From Euglena gracilis (Eukaryota > Euglenida > Euglenophyceae > Euglenales): a stretch of 64,000 bases of DNA. Location of the stretch: NCBI GenBank assembly GCA_039621445.1, contig CP154955.1:48158086-48222085 (forward strand), in the 5' to 3' direction. Made by a program: the position numbers and the translations under genes. This document shows, in pieces, positions 20,428-33,239 of the stretch (within the stretch, counting starts at the first letter, position 1; each line of letters opens with the position of its first letter). Under the pieces are notes generated by a model. The model was not told where the DNA came from and did not search any database. It saw only the letters and a program-made list of their open reading frames with translations.

Positions 20428-20505
20428 CTGGAAATAATTGGCTGACCTACTGGCAAGCGATCTGTCATGAGAGGTCGAAGTCGCCTTGTGTGTGTATGGT
20501 TGTTG

Positions 20506-20507
<2 letters not shown>

Positions 20508-20585
<78 letters not shown>
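20508..20585 (+). repeat. (CTG)26 trinucleotide array
   Basis: About 26 perfect CTG units ((CAG)n on the gene strand) lie in the intron between exons 20761-20841 and 20244-20427. Poly-Gln or poly-Leu frames here are not coding. Confidence 0.9.
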
Positions 20586-20588
<3 letters not shown>

Positions 20589-20760
20589 TTGTTGTCGCAT
20601 GCACAGAAAGCATGGTTTATTTTTGTGCAGTATGAGTCGCACGTTGTGCATGTGTATATAATGCACGTGGCATTTAACTTTCCATTTTTGCTTGTGCACG
20701 TGCATTTGCCTCAGTAAAAGATGAACATGAACAGGAAGGGAAAGATAGGCGGACAATCAC

Positions 20761-22815
<2,055 letters not shown>

Positions 22816-24189
22816 CTGCCAGGGCCCAGGCTAAGCTCAGCCGACCTGCTGGGGGGTGGGGGGGCTGTCACTGTCATATAGGCATGTGGATGCTGTGGGG
22901 AAGGGGTATTTGCGTCTCTGGCACGACAGGGACAAAGTAAGCCACCATGCCCCCCCAACCCCTTCCCTCCCTCCCGTCTGGGCTCCCAGAGTAATCCAAA
23001 GTCCCAAACCCAATCCCGCCCAGCCGGACACTGGCTGTTCTACGGGGTTTGTGTAGGCGCTGGCTGCCAGCACAACCATGCAGACTAGGAAACCCCCGCC
23101 TCTGGCGAGGTACCCACTCGGCCCCCCAAAGGTGTCTCTGGTGGCGCCGGCTTCAAGCCCGAACCGGCGCCCCACACGGTTCGGGCGTGAAGCCGGCGTC
23201 TGGGGGACCCAAAATAAAAAGAGCCAAAAAGTGTTCAAAATGGTTTGTGGACATGTGGTAAACATATCTGAGCAGTTTGGGGGGGGGGTGTTCTGCAGAA
23301 ATGCCCGAAACAGCGTCCCAGGCACCGGCTTCACCAGAACCGGTGCCAGGGACTCAGTTCTAGATACAGAGTCCTGGTATCAGGATTTATGGAGTTACTG
23401 GGAGGTGTGGGGTCGGGGTTGAATTTGTCCAGCACAGAATAATGACGTTTTGAGTTTCCATTGGTCTCCACTTCTAAACTCAAAAGCATGGGAAAAGGAG
23501 TGGAACCAAATGAACATCTGAGCCCTTGGGGTTGCAAATCTCAATTTGGGCAGGAAAAAAAGGGGGGCTCGGCCCAGACCCTTTCAGCCCCCCCCCACTC
23601 CCCACCCCAGGTCACCAAACTATCTCTGAGTTGGATACAACCATCTCGGAGCTTCAGGAAAGAGAAAAAGTACGAAAGTGTGAGGCTTCCAGTAATGGAT
23701 GAGAGGGGCAGGAATTTCGGGCTCAGACCATCGTCCCTGACCGAACGCGCACAGCTGCATGTTGTCTTTCTCTCCGGGGCCGGATTTCTGCACCATAACT
23801 GCGGAGGCAGCAAGGGCATGATCAGTGGGAAACACAAGCTAGCATTGAGTTGCTGCACAGAGGCAGAGCGGAGGCCAAACACCCGGAGTGGAAATTCGTT
23901 CCATGGTAGTGCACGCAAAAAATCAATGTGAGCGTTGGTTGACATTTTCTTTAAAAATTCCGGTCCTTCCGAGATTTGTGAACACAACTGATATTTTTTT
24001 CTGGCGAGATTGCATTGCGACACAAGGATGTTTTTTATGATACAAACTTCTCTCACTGAACAAATGACACATAATTCCAACACAATATCTGAACGCACCA
24101 GTTTGATAGGTCTGTCCCACTACAATTTGCACTTGGGCCTGGGTAAGCAGCTGGGTTCAGTTGGGTTTGGGGTTGGGGGGGGAGCATAC

Positions 24190-26589
24190 TGTCATACAGC
24201 TCAGGGCCCACGTGGTGCACGTCATACGCAGGGACGGGCACGCTGAACTCGCAACGCAGCATGTACCGCTTGCGCCGCATCGCGCGCTTCTTCTCCTGCG
24301 GGGGGGAAGGGGGGGTTGGAGACCGGTCTATGACAAGTGACTGGGAACTGCCTGCAGGTTTGCCTTGCTCTCTTGGCACCTTCGCCAGTGGAAAGCAAAG
24401 CAATGGGGCATATGGAGAGCAGTGACGAGAGAAGCCCAGCGTTGGGTCGGAGAAAACTTGGGAAACAAAAACATTATTTGAAGAAAAGGTAATCAGGACT
24501 ATAACGACCCATCTGGGAGACCTCACCCCGTCAGCTTCAGAGAAAGAAAGAGAGGGGCTTCTAAATACCAGGGGTGCTTTGTGCTTGGGGTGCCTGCTCA
24601 TAGCAGGCACAGGGGGGGTTTAGGTCCTGGCCCCGCGCCGACCCAGGCAGATTTCCCTTAAAAATGAACATTTTCGGATTTCCCCCAGCACCTTCAGCAC
24701 CGGATAGCACTACCTCTCTGCCCATTGCAACCTCCCTGGGGGGGGGGGGCGACCTTCCTTTTGAAAAAGCCTGATGCACTCAGATGCACCCCAACCGCCA
24801 TGCCGCCTCTGTCACACACCCTGCGGTCGCCCTTCGAGAACAGCAACTTGGTGGCAGGGATGAGCTCCCCGATGTAGTCCGGGCCATAGGTTCACTTGGT
24901 GACCGACGGGGCGGAACCCACCCACTCACCCTCGGGGACCAACCCCCACTCTCCCGGGCTGGGGGAAGGGGTCAAGTCGGTCTATGGTACTGACTGCCCT
25001 CGTCCGTCCGCTGCACCCGGGCATGGGGCGTTTTGGTGCGCAGTTTGAAGCTGAGGTACCGCAGGAGGGGGCAGCCGGGCCGCGGGGTGGGGTGGGGGGT
25101 TCCAAGGAGAATGGAAAGCATGGCGGGGAAGGGAGTGCGAGGCAAATGGTTAATTAGTGCAAAAATGGTGCCCAATTTTGGTTTCAACAAAAAATGCAAT
25201 AATGCACAAAAAAATTGACCCACGACATTGTTGGCATTGTCCTGTACATTTCTTGCGCCGGATGGGAAGAGTACACACGAGATACCAGATGAAACCATCA
25301 CCTGTTCAAAGATTGATGGTTGAAAAAGCGCAATTGATTGCAATGATTGAAAAAAAAAACGCAAAAAAAGATTGATGATTGAAAATGCAGTGGATAGGGG
25401 GGCAGCTTTCTCTTAACCCCAAGAGTGAGGAAGGGTGTTTTTGGATGTAGAAAGTGTTGTGGCAATGCAGAGGGACATCTGCGGAGAAGCATTAGGGGAG
25501 AACTTCAAAATTCGTGAATTTTAAATATTCTCAGAAGCACCAAAAAAAAGAGGTGCACTCAGAAAGATAGCCATCCCTGTTATTGACCCGGTTGGTGACG
25601 ATAATCCAGTCAACATGGGCATTGTGTTGGACTCTCATTGGGGCTCAGATGGGTGTCCAGGGCGTGTACCAAACATGCACAATGCACTCACCTAGACAGC
25701 ACAGAGCTGGATTTTTCTCGGATGTTTGTGTGTGAAAAACACCACTGCGCTGGTGCGCATAGACGTTCATGCACGTGAATCGCACAAAAAAAGCCACAAC
25801 GTAACTTCGCCACCCAACGCGTTGCGTCCATCAGGGAGGGCCTGGCTGGGCGGCTGTCGATGGTGACGCGGTTGTTCTCCACCTCTGGGACGTCGCCTCG
25901 CCGTGGCGGGTGTGCACAGCCCGAGATGCCCTTGATGAAGTAGTAGGAGCCGATCGGGGAGTACCTGCAAAGGGGGGTGGGGTGCTGAGGCACAGACAGC
26001 AGACAACCGTCCCTCCCCCCAGTGCCAAGCTCCAGGCTTTTATGTTTGGAAGTCCTTCAAACAAAGGTTCATCGAATCGAAGCCCAAGCCGGCAAAAGGA
26101 AAAAAAAGTCGAAATTTTGCGTCATTTGAAGTTGAAAATTGCATGTGTGAATTACTTGAATGAAATAATTATTGCAAAAATCACAGCCAAAGCACGAAGG
26201 ACACTAAAACTTCCAAAATTTAACAAATAATGATATTCAACCTTCATTCCGAGCATCTGTGGGAAGAAATACTTTCTTTTGAAGGGAAAGGGAATCCAGG
26301 AGGAAACCACTGAACAGGAGGAAAAAAATTCAAAAAAGAAAGTTGCAAAAATGCACATCACACGGAATCCTTGAAATTCTATTTCAAGCCCACCTGTCCG
26401 CCGCACTGTACTGCAAGGAGTCCCGGCTGCTGAACTCGATCATGAACACCCCGCGCTCCCCGTCCGCTGGAACACCCTCCCGCTGTGACTGCCACCCACA
26501 GGGCCAGGGGGGGGAGACCAATGAACAGCACAATGACCATGCTGCCATATGTGTGTGCTGGTATGTGCTGCCAAATGTGCATGTGCGTG

Positions 26590-26631
<42 letters not shown>

Positions 26632-26644
26632 CGTGTGTGCGTGC

Positions 26645-26729
<85 letters not shown>

Positions 26730-26739
26730 TGTGTTTGTG

Positions 26740-26799
<60 letters not shown>

Positions 26800-27051
26800 T
26801 GTGTGTGTGTGTGTGTGTGTCTGTGTGTGTACACATCTGCTTGCCTGCATCTTCCACAACCCATGTGTGGGGTGCAGCAGGTCTCCCATACCAGAACACA
26901 CCACGGTGGGCACCTCTCGTCCCCAACAGCCCTGGCCACCAGTAGGGGTCCCCCGGAGGCGCAAGGTCCACACAGAAGATGGCGTGGACGCCGAGGTGCG
27001 CGTCGGCGCCCAGCACCCGCTCCCGCAGCTGCTCCAGCGTCGGCGCCAGAC
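24190..27051 (-). CDS. Same gene, upstream-middle exon block
   Basis: Exons 26914-27051, 26394-26466 and 25814-25964 join in phase. They encode EQLRERVLGADAHLGVHAIF, GVFMIEFSSRDSLQYSAAD and YSPIGSYYFIKGISG, then VTIDSRPARPSLMDATRW. Further candidate exons are 24991-25050 (KLRTKTPHARVQRTDEG), about 24825-24896 (YGPDYIGELIPATKLLF, donor GTGTGT) and 24190-24295 (RKRYMLRCEFSVPVPAYDV). The last two join in phase; the acceptor of the 24896 exon is not clear because a TGA sits just before it. The protein is probably cytosolic: I see no signal peptide or membrane segment. I do not recognise the domain. Confidence 0.6.
26590..26830 (+). repeat. (TG)n/(CGTG)n compound microsatellite
   Basis: Alternating TG and CGTG arrays lie between exons 26394-26466 and 26914-27051. 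The long Cys/Val and His/Thr frames here are artefacts. Confidence 0.9.
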
Positions 27052-27199
27052 CTCCCCCCACCCCCGAACACGCTGTTTGGGCTCACAAGAAAAGCAAACC
27101 GGGGGTGCCCTCCTGCACGGCGCAAAAAATTCACGACGAGGAAAACGAAGATCGCAAAAAAGAAAGTGCAGCTCTGTGAACTCCGTTTTTTTGTGGCGT

Positions 27200-28320
27200 C
27201 GCTGGCAACTGGGCTTTGTGTTGCGCGCACTCGCATGGGGCTTGGGGGGTTCTGCTGGACCCTCGATGCACAAGCCGCTCCCCGACGGGGAACACTGTGT
27301 TGTTGGGATTCGGGGGGCGGGGAGGACCCTCCGGCTGTGGTGCTTGGTGTGTGCTGATGTTGACCCTGTGCTGCGTGCGTGTGGTCGGAGCCGTGGAATG
27401 GGCGGGTGTCTTTGGGCGGGGGCGGGGGGTGTGGGGTGGTGGGGGGAGTCTGTGGGTGTTGTTACTGTCTCCCCCCGTGGCGGCGTCCTTTTTAGGTTTG
27501 CTTTCAGATAGCCCGGTCGGCGAGCGTCGGCCTGTCCTGCCAGGTTGTGTGGGTTTTTGTGGGTTGTGTGGTTCGGTTTGATTTGTGGCCGGTGAAACTG
27601 GGCTGGTGGTGCCTTGATTTGCGAGAGGTGGGGGTGGTTGCGGTGTGGGGGGAAAAAAGAGTCGTGTTTTAGAGGTGGGTGGGGTGTGGCGGGAGCGTTC
27701 CTCATGCGAGGGAGTGTGAGGTGGGGGCCTGGGCGGAGCTGCGTTGGGCAACGTCTGCCTGCACTCTGTCCGGCCTTGTTGCGGAAGGCGGGTTGCGTCG
27801 GGGTGTGGGTGGGGGGGGCGGTGACCATCCCCCCACACACTGAACCGCCCACGGGGGGGGGCGGGGGGGTCCGTGTGTAGCTGGCGCGGTGGGGCGGTGC
27901 GACGTGTGTGTGTGGGGTGCCGTGCCATGCGTGCGGGCTGGGATGGCGGGGGGGGTTCGGTGTGCGGGGCAGTGTGTGTGTGTGGGGGGTGGCGATGCGT
28001 GGGCGCGGGGGGGGATGGTGGCGCGGGGGTGGGTGTGTGTGGGTGGTGGGGAGCGGTCGTGGTGGGGCTTGCGTGTGTGCCTACACCCTGGTGGTGCTGG
28101 GTTGCCAGGGGTGGGCACCTCGTGGGTGGAGAAAGGTGTGGGGGTGTGAGGGGGGGGTGGATTTGTCCTGGGGAGGGGAGGGCGGGGGGAGAGGTGCGGT
28201 TGGGGGGGGGGGGGGATAAAACGGGACGGGGAGGGGGTGTTTGGGGCGCATTCGGGCACCGTGAGATGTATCGGGGAGGGTATGTGGGGGGATGGGGGTG
28301 GGGGGATCCGTAACAATAGC
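27200..28320. other. G-rich intron stretch, no gene seen
   Basis: G/T-rich on the plus strand with several long frames on both strands, none with recognisable motifs. It lies between two exon blocks of the armadillo-like gene and is probably intron. Confidence 0.5.
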
Positions 28321-28361
28321 TGAGACCCTTTAGCAGACGGTCTTGGGGCCTTGGGGGTAAA

Positions 28362-28800
28362 CCCCCCCAAATAATACCCCCCCCGGGGGATTATTTTTCC
28401 GCCCGAAGTCCCGGCCCGAGGGGGGGGGGGTATGGTATTATTTGGGGGGGATTATTTCCCAAAATTTTTCCAAATTTTCCGAAGTTCCGTAGGAGCAAAA
28501 ATAGCACCAAAACCACCCTTTGGGGTCATTTTTTGTACTTTCTCATGAAATTTAGCTTTTTTTTTTGGAGGTCAGATGATCCAGAAAAAATCGATTTTTT
28601 TTCGTAATTTGTTGTAAGAGATTGTGAATTTTTACCTGCATTTTCAGTTCAAAATCCGGGCCTTCGGCCCGAAACGGGGGGGGGGGGTATTATTTCGGCG
28701 GCCGGAGTCGGACCCCGAGGGGGGGGGGGGATTATTTGGGGGGGGTTATTTGGAGGGGGGTATTATTTGGAGGGGGGTATTATTTGGGGGGGGGGGTTAA
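28362..28800 (+). mobile_element. AAATAATACCCC family element, copy 1
   Basis: It begins CCCAAATAATACCCCC and ends in several GGTATTATTTGG words. The middle (GGAGGTCAGATGATCCAGAA and neighbours) aligns with 54480-54830. The inverted ends and internal C/G palindromes are as in small foldback transposons. No coding capacity. Confidence 0.65.
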
Positions 28801-29237
28801 CTTGTGATTGGGGTTCCTGGAATTCCCTTTCAGCCCTGTCAGCCGCTGGTATGCCAGTGTGTTGGTTTACAGTTGTGTTGGACTGCCTTTAGCATGCAGT
28901 GAGGCAGGGGGTTCTTTGCTGCTGTGACTGCGCAAAGAAGACCACGCCAAATCAAAAAGGTGTCAGGAATCCAAATGAATGTAAAGGCTCGCTACCTCAC
29001 ACTCTTTCACAATACTGCAAGGAGGTCACGCCCATGGGGTGAGGTTCAGGGGGACCCATGTGGGAAAAAAAAGACCAGATCCCCTCCGGCGTGAAAATTT
29101 CCGCGACGGGAGGGAGACGGATGGTTCGACATTGGCCCACGGTCAGGCAGCCCCCAACCAAGCCAAGCGAAGCCAAGGCAGGCCAAGCCCCCCCCCCCCC
29201 CCCACAGACTGGTCCTGAGTGGTGGCCTGCGCAGGAC

Positions 29238-32200
29238 CTCCTCCTCGGCAATCTCCAGCCGGGCGTCCGAAGGCGGCGGCAGGGGCCGGCCCTCCACGGG
29301 AGGGTCTGGGGGTGGGGCACACCGCGTGGCTGACCGCCCTCCCCCCCCCACCCGTGCCTAACGGGGTCGCTTTCCACCGGGGGTTGTCGCATTCTGTCGT
29401 CGCCCAGAGCAGCGCACGGCCTTCCAAATTGTTCACTTTCGTTGTTCACGTTTAAAACCCCATTATTTTATTTCCAGTCAGGGGGACCATGCCCCCCCCC
29501 TTGGGGATTGGCTGGCAAAATGCCAGGCTGGTGGACCCCCCTGGGGTACCCCCCCCCCGGGGCGCTTGGCCCCCCTCCTCCTTACATGCAAACTTGGCCC
29601 CCCTAAAGTTGGCCTTTGGCCTTTGGCGCGTGGCCGACAGCCTTTCCAATACCCGACCATGGTGGCGACCTTCGGACAGTGCTTCCCCACATCGTCTGAT
29701 TCCAACTACTTTTTTCGTGGTGGAAAACTCTTCTGCTTGCTGCGTCTTCTTGGACGGCAGGAAATCCTTCACAGACCTTCCCTGGGAGAAGGTCTGTGAA
29801 GGAGAAGGGGGGGGTATGCACAGCGCTAGAAAGTGTGGGCTGTCTGGCTAGAATGGGCGGGGCTGGGTCGGGCACATGGCAGAAAATATCACATTCCGGT
29901 GCCAAAATGTATTCCTGTGGTCCCCAAGCAGGCACACAGGGCATATGAGACCACAGATCGATTCAAAATGACCCATTTCGCCCAGGCGCAAAGCGTCCGG
30001 CCGAAAATTTGAACCCCAAAAATTCGACTTTGGGTACTTTGGGGTAAAAAAGTCAAAATAGCTTATAACCCCCGAATTAAAATTCTGGAAGGAAAATTTT
30101 GACCTTGCAGGGAGGGGGTTTGAATATCCCAAAGGGGTCGGTCCGGACCTCCCTTGATAGGTGCCTTGATGGGTGGGGTCCGCACCATCCCTCCCAACAT
30201 CGAGGAGGGACCACCCGCCCTCCCCAATGTTGTACGGGAATGCCTGGAGGGGGACCACCCAGAACTGTGGCACCGCAGAAATTTTTGACCTGAAAAAATG
30301 GTGCCCCCTGAAAGAGACTCCCTCACCAACCAGGATAGGTGTGGGAGGGATCGCACGCCAGGATTGGGTCGAGGGTAGGGCACGCCAGGATAGGTGTGGG
30401 AGAGGGATGACGGCCCACACACTGCCATCAACTTTGGGGGAATACCGTTCAATCCTGCCCCCACGCAAACCACGAACCTCTCCCAATATCGAACCCTGCG
30501 AGACATTTTTGAGCAACCCTCCCAAAATGATCCAAAACCGAGCGAGGCCGGTCCTGATCATCAGGTAGATGGTTGGGTCCGAATCCGGCCGTGGCCGGAA
30601 CACGGGAGCGGGGGCAGGGCAGAGACCGGGCTGGGGGGACTACTTGGCCGGGGGACAGAGGGCTGACTCGTTGGTGGAAAAAGGCAGGAGAGGGGCGAAA
30701 GGGGATTGTCCCCCCCGGGGGGGGGGTCAGTTTGACCAGCGCTTCTGTCCAAGCGTTTTGGGCGGGACTCAAGAAAAACTGCAATATCTGCCGATTATTT
30801 GGATGGTCAAATCCAAATAATCGGCAGATATTGCAGTTTTTCTTGAGTCCCGCCCAAAACGCTTGGACAGAAGTGCTGCTAAGGGGATCGATACCCAAAT
30901 GGGAGGTGGAGGGCGAGTCGACCCCCAACCCAGAATGGCACCGCCCAAGGAAAAACTCCCTGTCCAGGAGGCGCAGGACGACACTTTTGACAAAAAAATC
31001 ATTGTGTTGTGTCACGGTGTTAAATGAGAGGGGGGAGGGGGGTGGTCCTGGACCCCCTGGTTAAAACAACAGCGTGAAATGCCGGAAATTTTTTTGAGGG
31101 GCTTCAAAAGTGCCCAAGATTGATTTTTTCTCCAGATTGACAAAAAACAGATGATAAAAACATAAGTCTGCCGGCGCAACGCAGGGAAGATTTTTTTGGG
31201 TTCTGTAGGGGGGTACCAACCCCCCCTCGGCCCTGAGGGGGGGAGGGGGGGTTCTGGACTCCCCCCCCCCTAGGGGGAGGGGGGTGGTTGGACCCCCCTC
31301 CCCCTGTACAAAACCAACGCTCGCTTAATTCCCTGGGGAAATTTATACCGCTATTTCCTTCACTCTCCAAAAGGCTCCGATTAACCCACCCCTGCTGGGA
31401 GGGGGGCGGTGGGTGGGTTCCTCTGCAGAGCGCTGGGTCTGACCTCCCGCCAGACAACACTGTCGGCTTGTCTCGCTGCCTGTTACCCTCCACAAGGTGC
31501 AGGAACAAAAAAAAAGTCAAAGCCATGGTTTTTGCTCAATTTTGGGAACAAGGATTCCAAACAGACGCTGTTTTACGTCCGAAATAATCAACAATGACAA
31601 AAAATGACGGAAAACCCGGATCCAAAATGTGGAATTTTTCCAAATCAAAAAGCAAGAAGCAGCAAGCATTTAAAACACAAATTTCTGCTGAAACCAAACA
31701 CAAATGCGTACGCCAAGGGGACATGTCCGCGGTCCGGTCCTCACGCCCTGGGCAGCGGCCTCCTCCTCCACCTCCGCCTTGTCCTCCACGTCGCCATTGG
31801 CCTCGGTCGGCTGCAGGGCCTCCTCCGCCTTGGCCTTCTTGCCCTTCCCCTTCTTGGGGCTCGGCTTCTTCCCCGTGTCCTTCTCCTCCCCCTTGCCCTT
31901 CGCCTTCTTCTTTGCCAGCAGGGCTGCGTGCCAATTGTAAAGAAGGATCAACGTGGTCTCGCTCGCCTCGGACAGCACCAGCATTCTGTTGTCGTCCAGC
32001 ACAGTGTGCGGCCTTCCAAACTGGGAAGTCACACACCGCCTTTCCAACACCCGACCATGGTCGCGGCCTTCGGACAGTGCTTCCCCGCATCGTCTACCGC
32101 TGTTTTGTGATACCCGGGGAAAACCTTCTGGTTGCTGCCGTTTCTTGCACTGCAGGAAAAGCTTTTGTGCAGTTTGTTAGGGGGGATATCGCTTTGGCGG

Positions 32201-33231
32201 CTGAGTGTGATATTTTTTGGAGAGGGTAAAGGAGGATGTTCGTCTTTAACCGGTGTGTTCATGTGTGTTGATACAGTCCGATGCTGTGTTCTGATTCGTT
32301 CTTTTCCGTCGCCACACAACGCAGCAACAAGGCCACAGAGAGCATATGTGACCGCACACACACACGCGCGCGCGCGCATGCATGCACACACGCACACACA
32401 AAATGTATGCACACATTCAAGTGCGCGTGCACACACGCACACATTCGCACACGCGCACAGAATCTCACGCCAGCCCACACAAACACGACCGGCACCAACG
32501 CCCGTGTGTCTCGCGCGCCGCGGCACGCCAGCCTGGCCTCCGCCTCCGCGGCGGCCGCAGCGGCGGCCGCCGCCTCCTCCGCCAGCCGTCGGGCCTCCGC
32601 CTCGGCCTCCGCCTGGCGGCGGGCGGCCTCCTCCTGCCGCCGGCGCTCCGCCTCCGCCCGGGCCGCCGCCAGCTCCTGCTGCCGCACGTGCCACGCGTAC
32701 TCGTCCTGGAAGTCCTGGCAGGGGGAGGGCACGGCTTTCTAACTTTGGTGAGATTGCATTATGTCTGCTGTGTTTATGCATACCATGGCCACATACATGT
32801 CATGAATGTGATTGACATAAAGATGTCATGCATGTAATCCACACACAACTGACACAAATTCCCCAAGATGATTCGGCAAAAACAATACCCAAAACAATAC
32901 ACCCCAGATTTACTTCACCCAACGAAATACACTCCCGGAGTAATATTGCCTTGGGGTAAAATTGAAATTTCTTTTCATTTTACCAATCATTCTCAAGTTA
33001 CTAAAAAATGGTCTGTTGGTTTTGCTGCACCAATTTCAAAAAAAAATTATACCCTGACTGAAAAAACAGCAACATTTAAACAAATTGTTGTAAAAATCTT
33101 TTTGAATTTAACCCAAAGTCGAACATCAGAAGCAGCACCTGCTCTTCTGGGCCGTTGTAGAAAATGCCATGGGCGCCGAGGCACGAGATGAACACCAGGA
33201 CCTGGGCGTTCAGGCCATTGAGGGCGTCCAG
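29238..33231 (-). CDS. Same gene, 5'-most exons visible (coiled-coil and Lys/Glu-rich part)
   Basis: Exons 33139-33231 (AQVLVFISCLGAHGIFYN), 32481-32714 (DEYAWHVRQQELAAARAEAE, then a long Ala/Glu/Arg helix) and 31745-32020 (DDNRMLVLSEASETTLILLY, then a Lys/Gly/Glu-rich tail KKAKGKGEEK) join in phase 0. A short exon, 29238-29305 (PPVEGRPLPPPSDARLEIAE), follows but needs one extra base, perhaps from a GC donor at the end of the previous exon. No start codon or first exon was found between 33.2 kb and the U6 gene, so the gene is 5' incomplete in this annotation. I cannot exclude that this block and the armadillo block are two genes, but same strand, spacing and style favour one. Confidence 0.55.
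29390..29770 (-). repeat. Partial copy of the exon 31745-32020 region
   Basis: Positions 29395-29435 match the first 40 bases of exon 31745-32020 (EQFGRPCAALGDDRM against FGRPHTVLDDNRM). Positions 29630-29770 match its upstream intron 32035-32165, including CCCGACCATGGT and GGACAGTGCTTCCCC. A run of C and G with unrelated sequence separates the two parts. It is a local duplication of exon plus intron, probably not expressed. Confidence 0.6.
30738..30877. repeat. 66-bp inverted repeat (hairpin)
   Basis: Arms 30738-30803 and 30812-30877 pair with one mismatch around an 8-nt loop. The sequence is not low complexity (GCAATATCTGCCGATTATTT in the arm). Confidence 0.9.
31020..31328 (+). mobile_element. 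TTAA-bounded repeat element, copy 2
   Basis: Second copy of the element at 15062-15381, flanked by TTAA at 31020-31023 and 31325-31328. TTAA duplications are typical of piggyBac-type insertion. The terminal inverted repeat is weak (ATGAG against GCGAG). Confidence 0.6.
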
Positions 33232-33239
33232 CTGCAGGG

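Noticed and set aside
20383-20756. Poly-Gln/poly-Leu/poly-Ala frames
   Set aside because: Encoded by the intronic (CTG)26 array between two phase-consistent exons.
26440-27852. Long His/Thr- and Cys/Val-rich frames
   Set aside because: Products of TG/CGTG microsatellites read through in all frames; the same applies at 16662-16911, 19934-20386 and 21706-22119.
27600-28370. Pro/Thr/His-rich frames on the minus strand
   Set aside because: Follow from the G/T-rich composition of the stretch; no motif and no splice-phase link to neighbouring exons.
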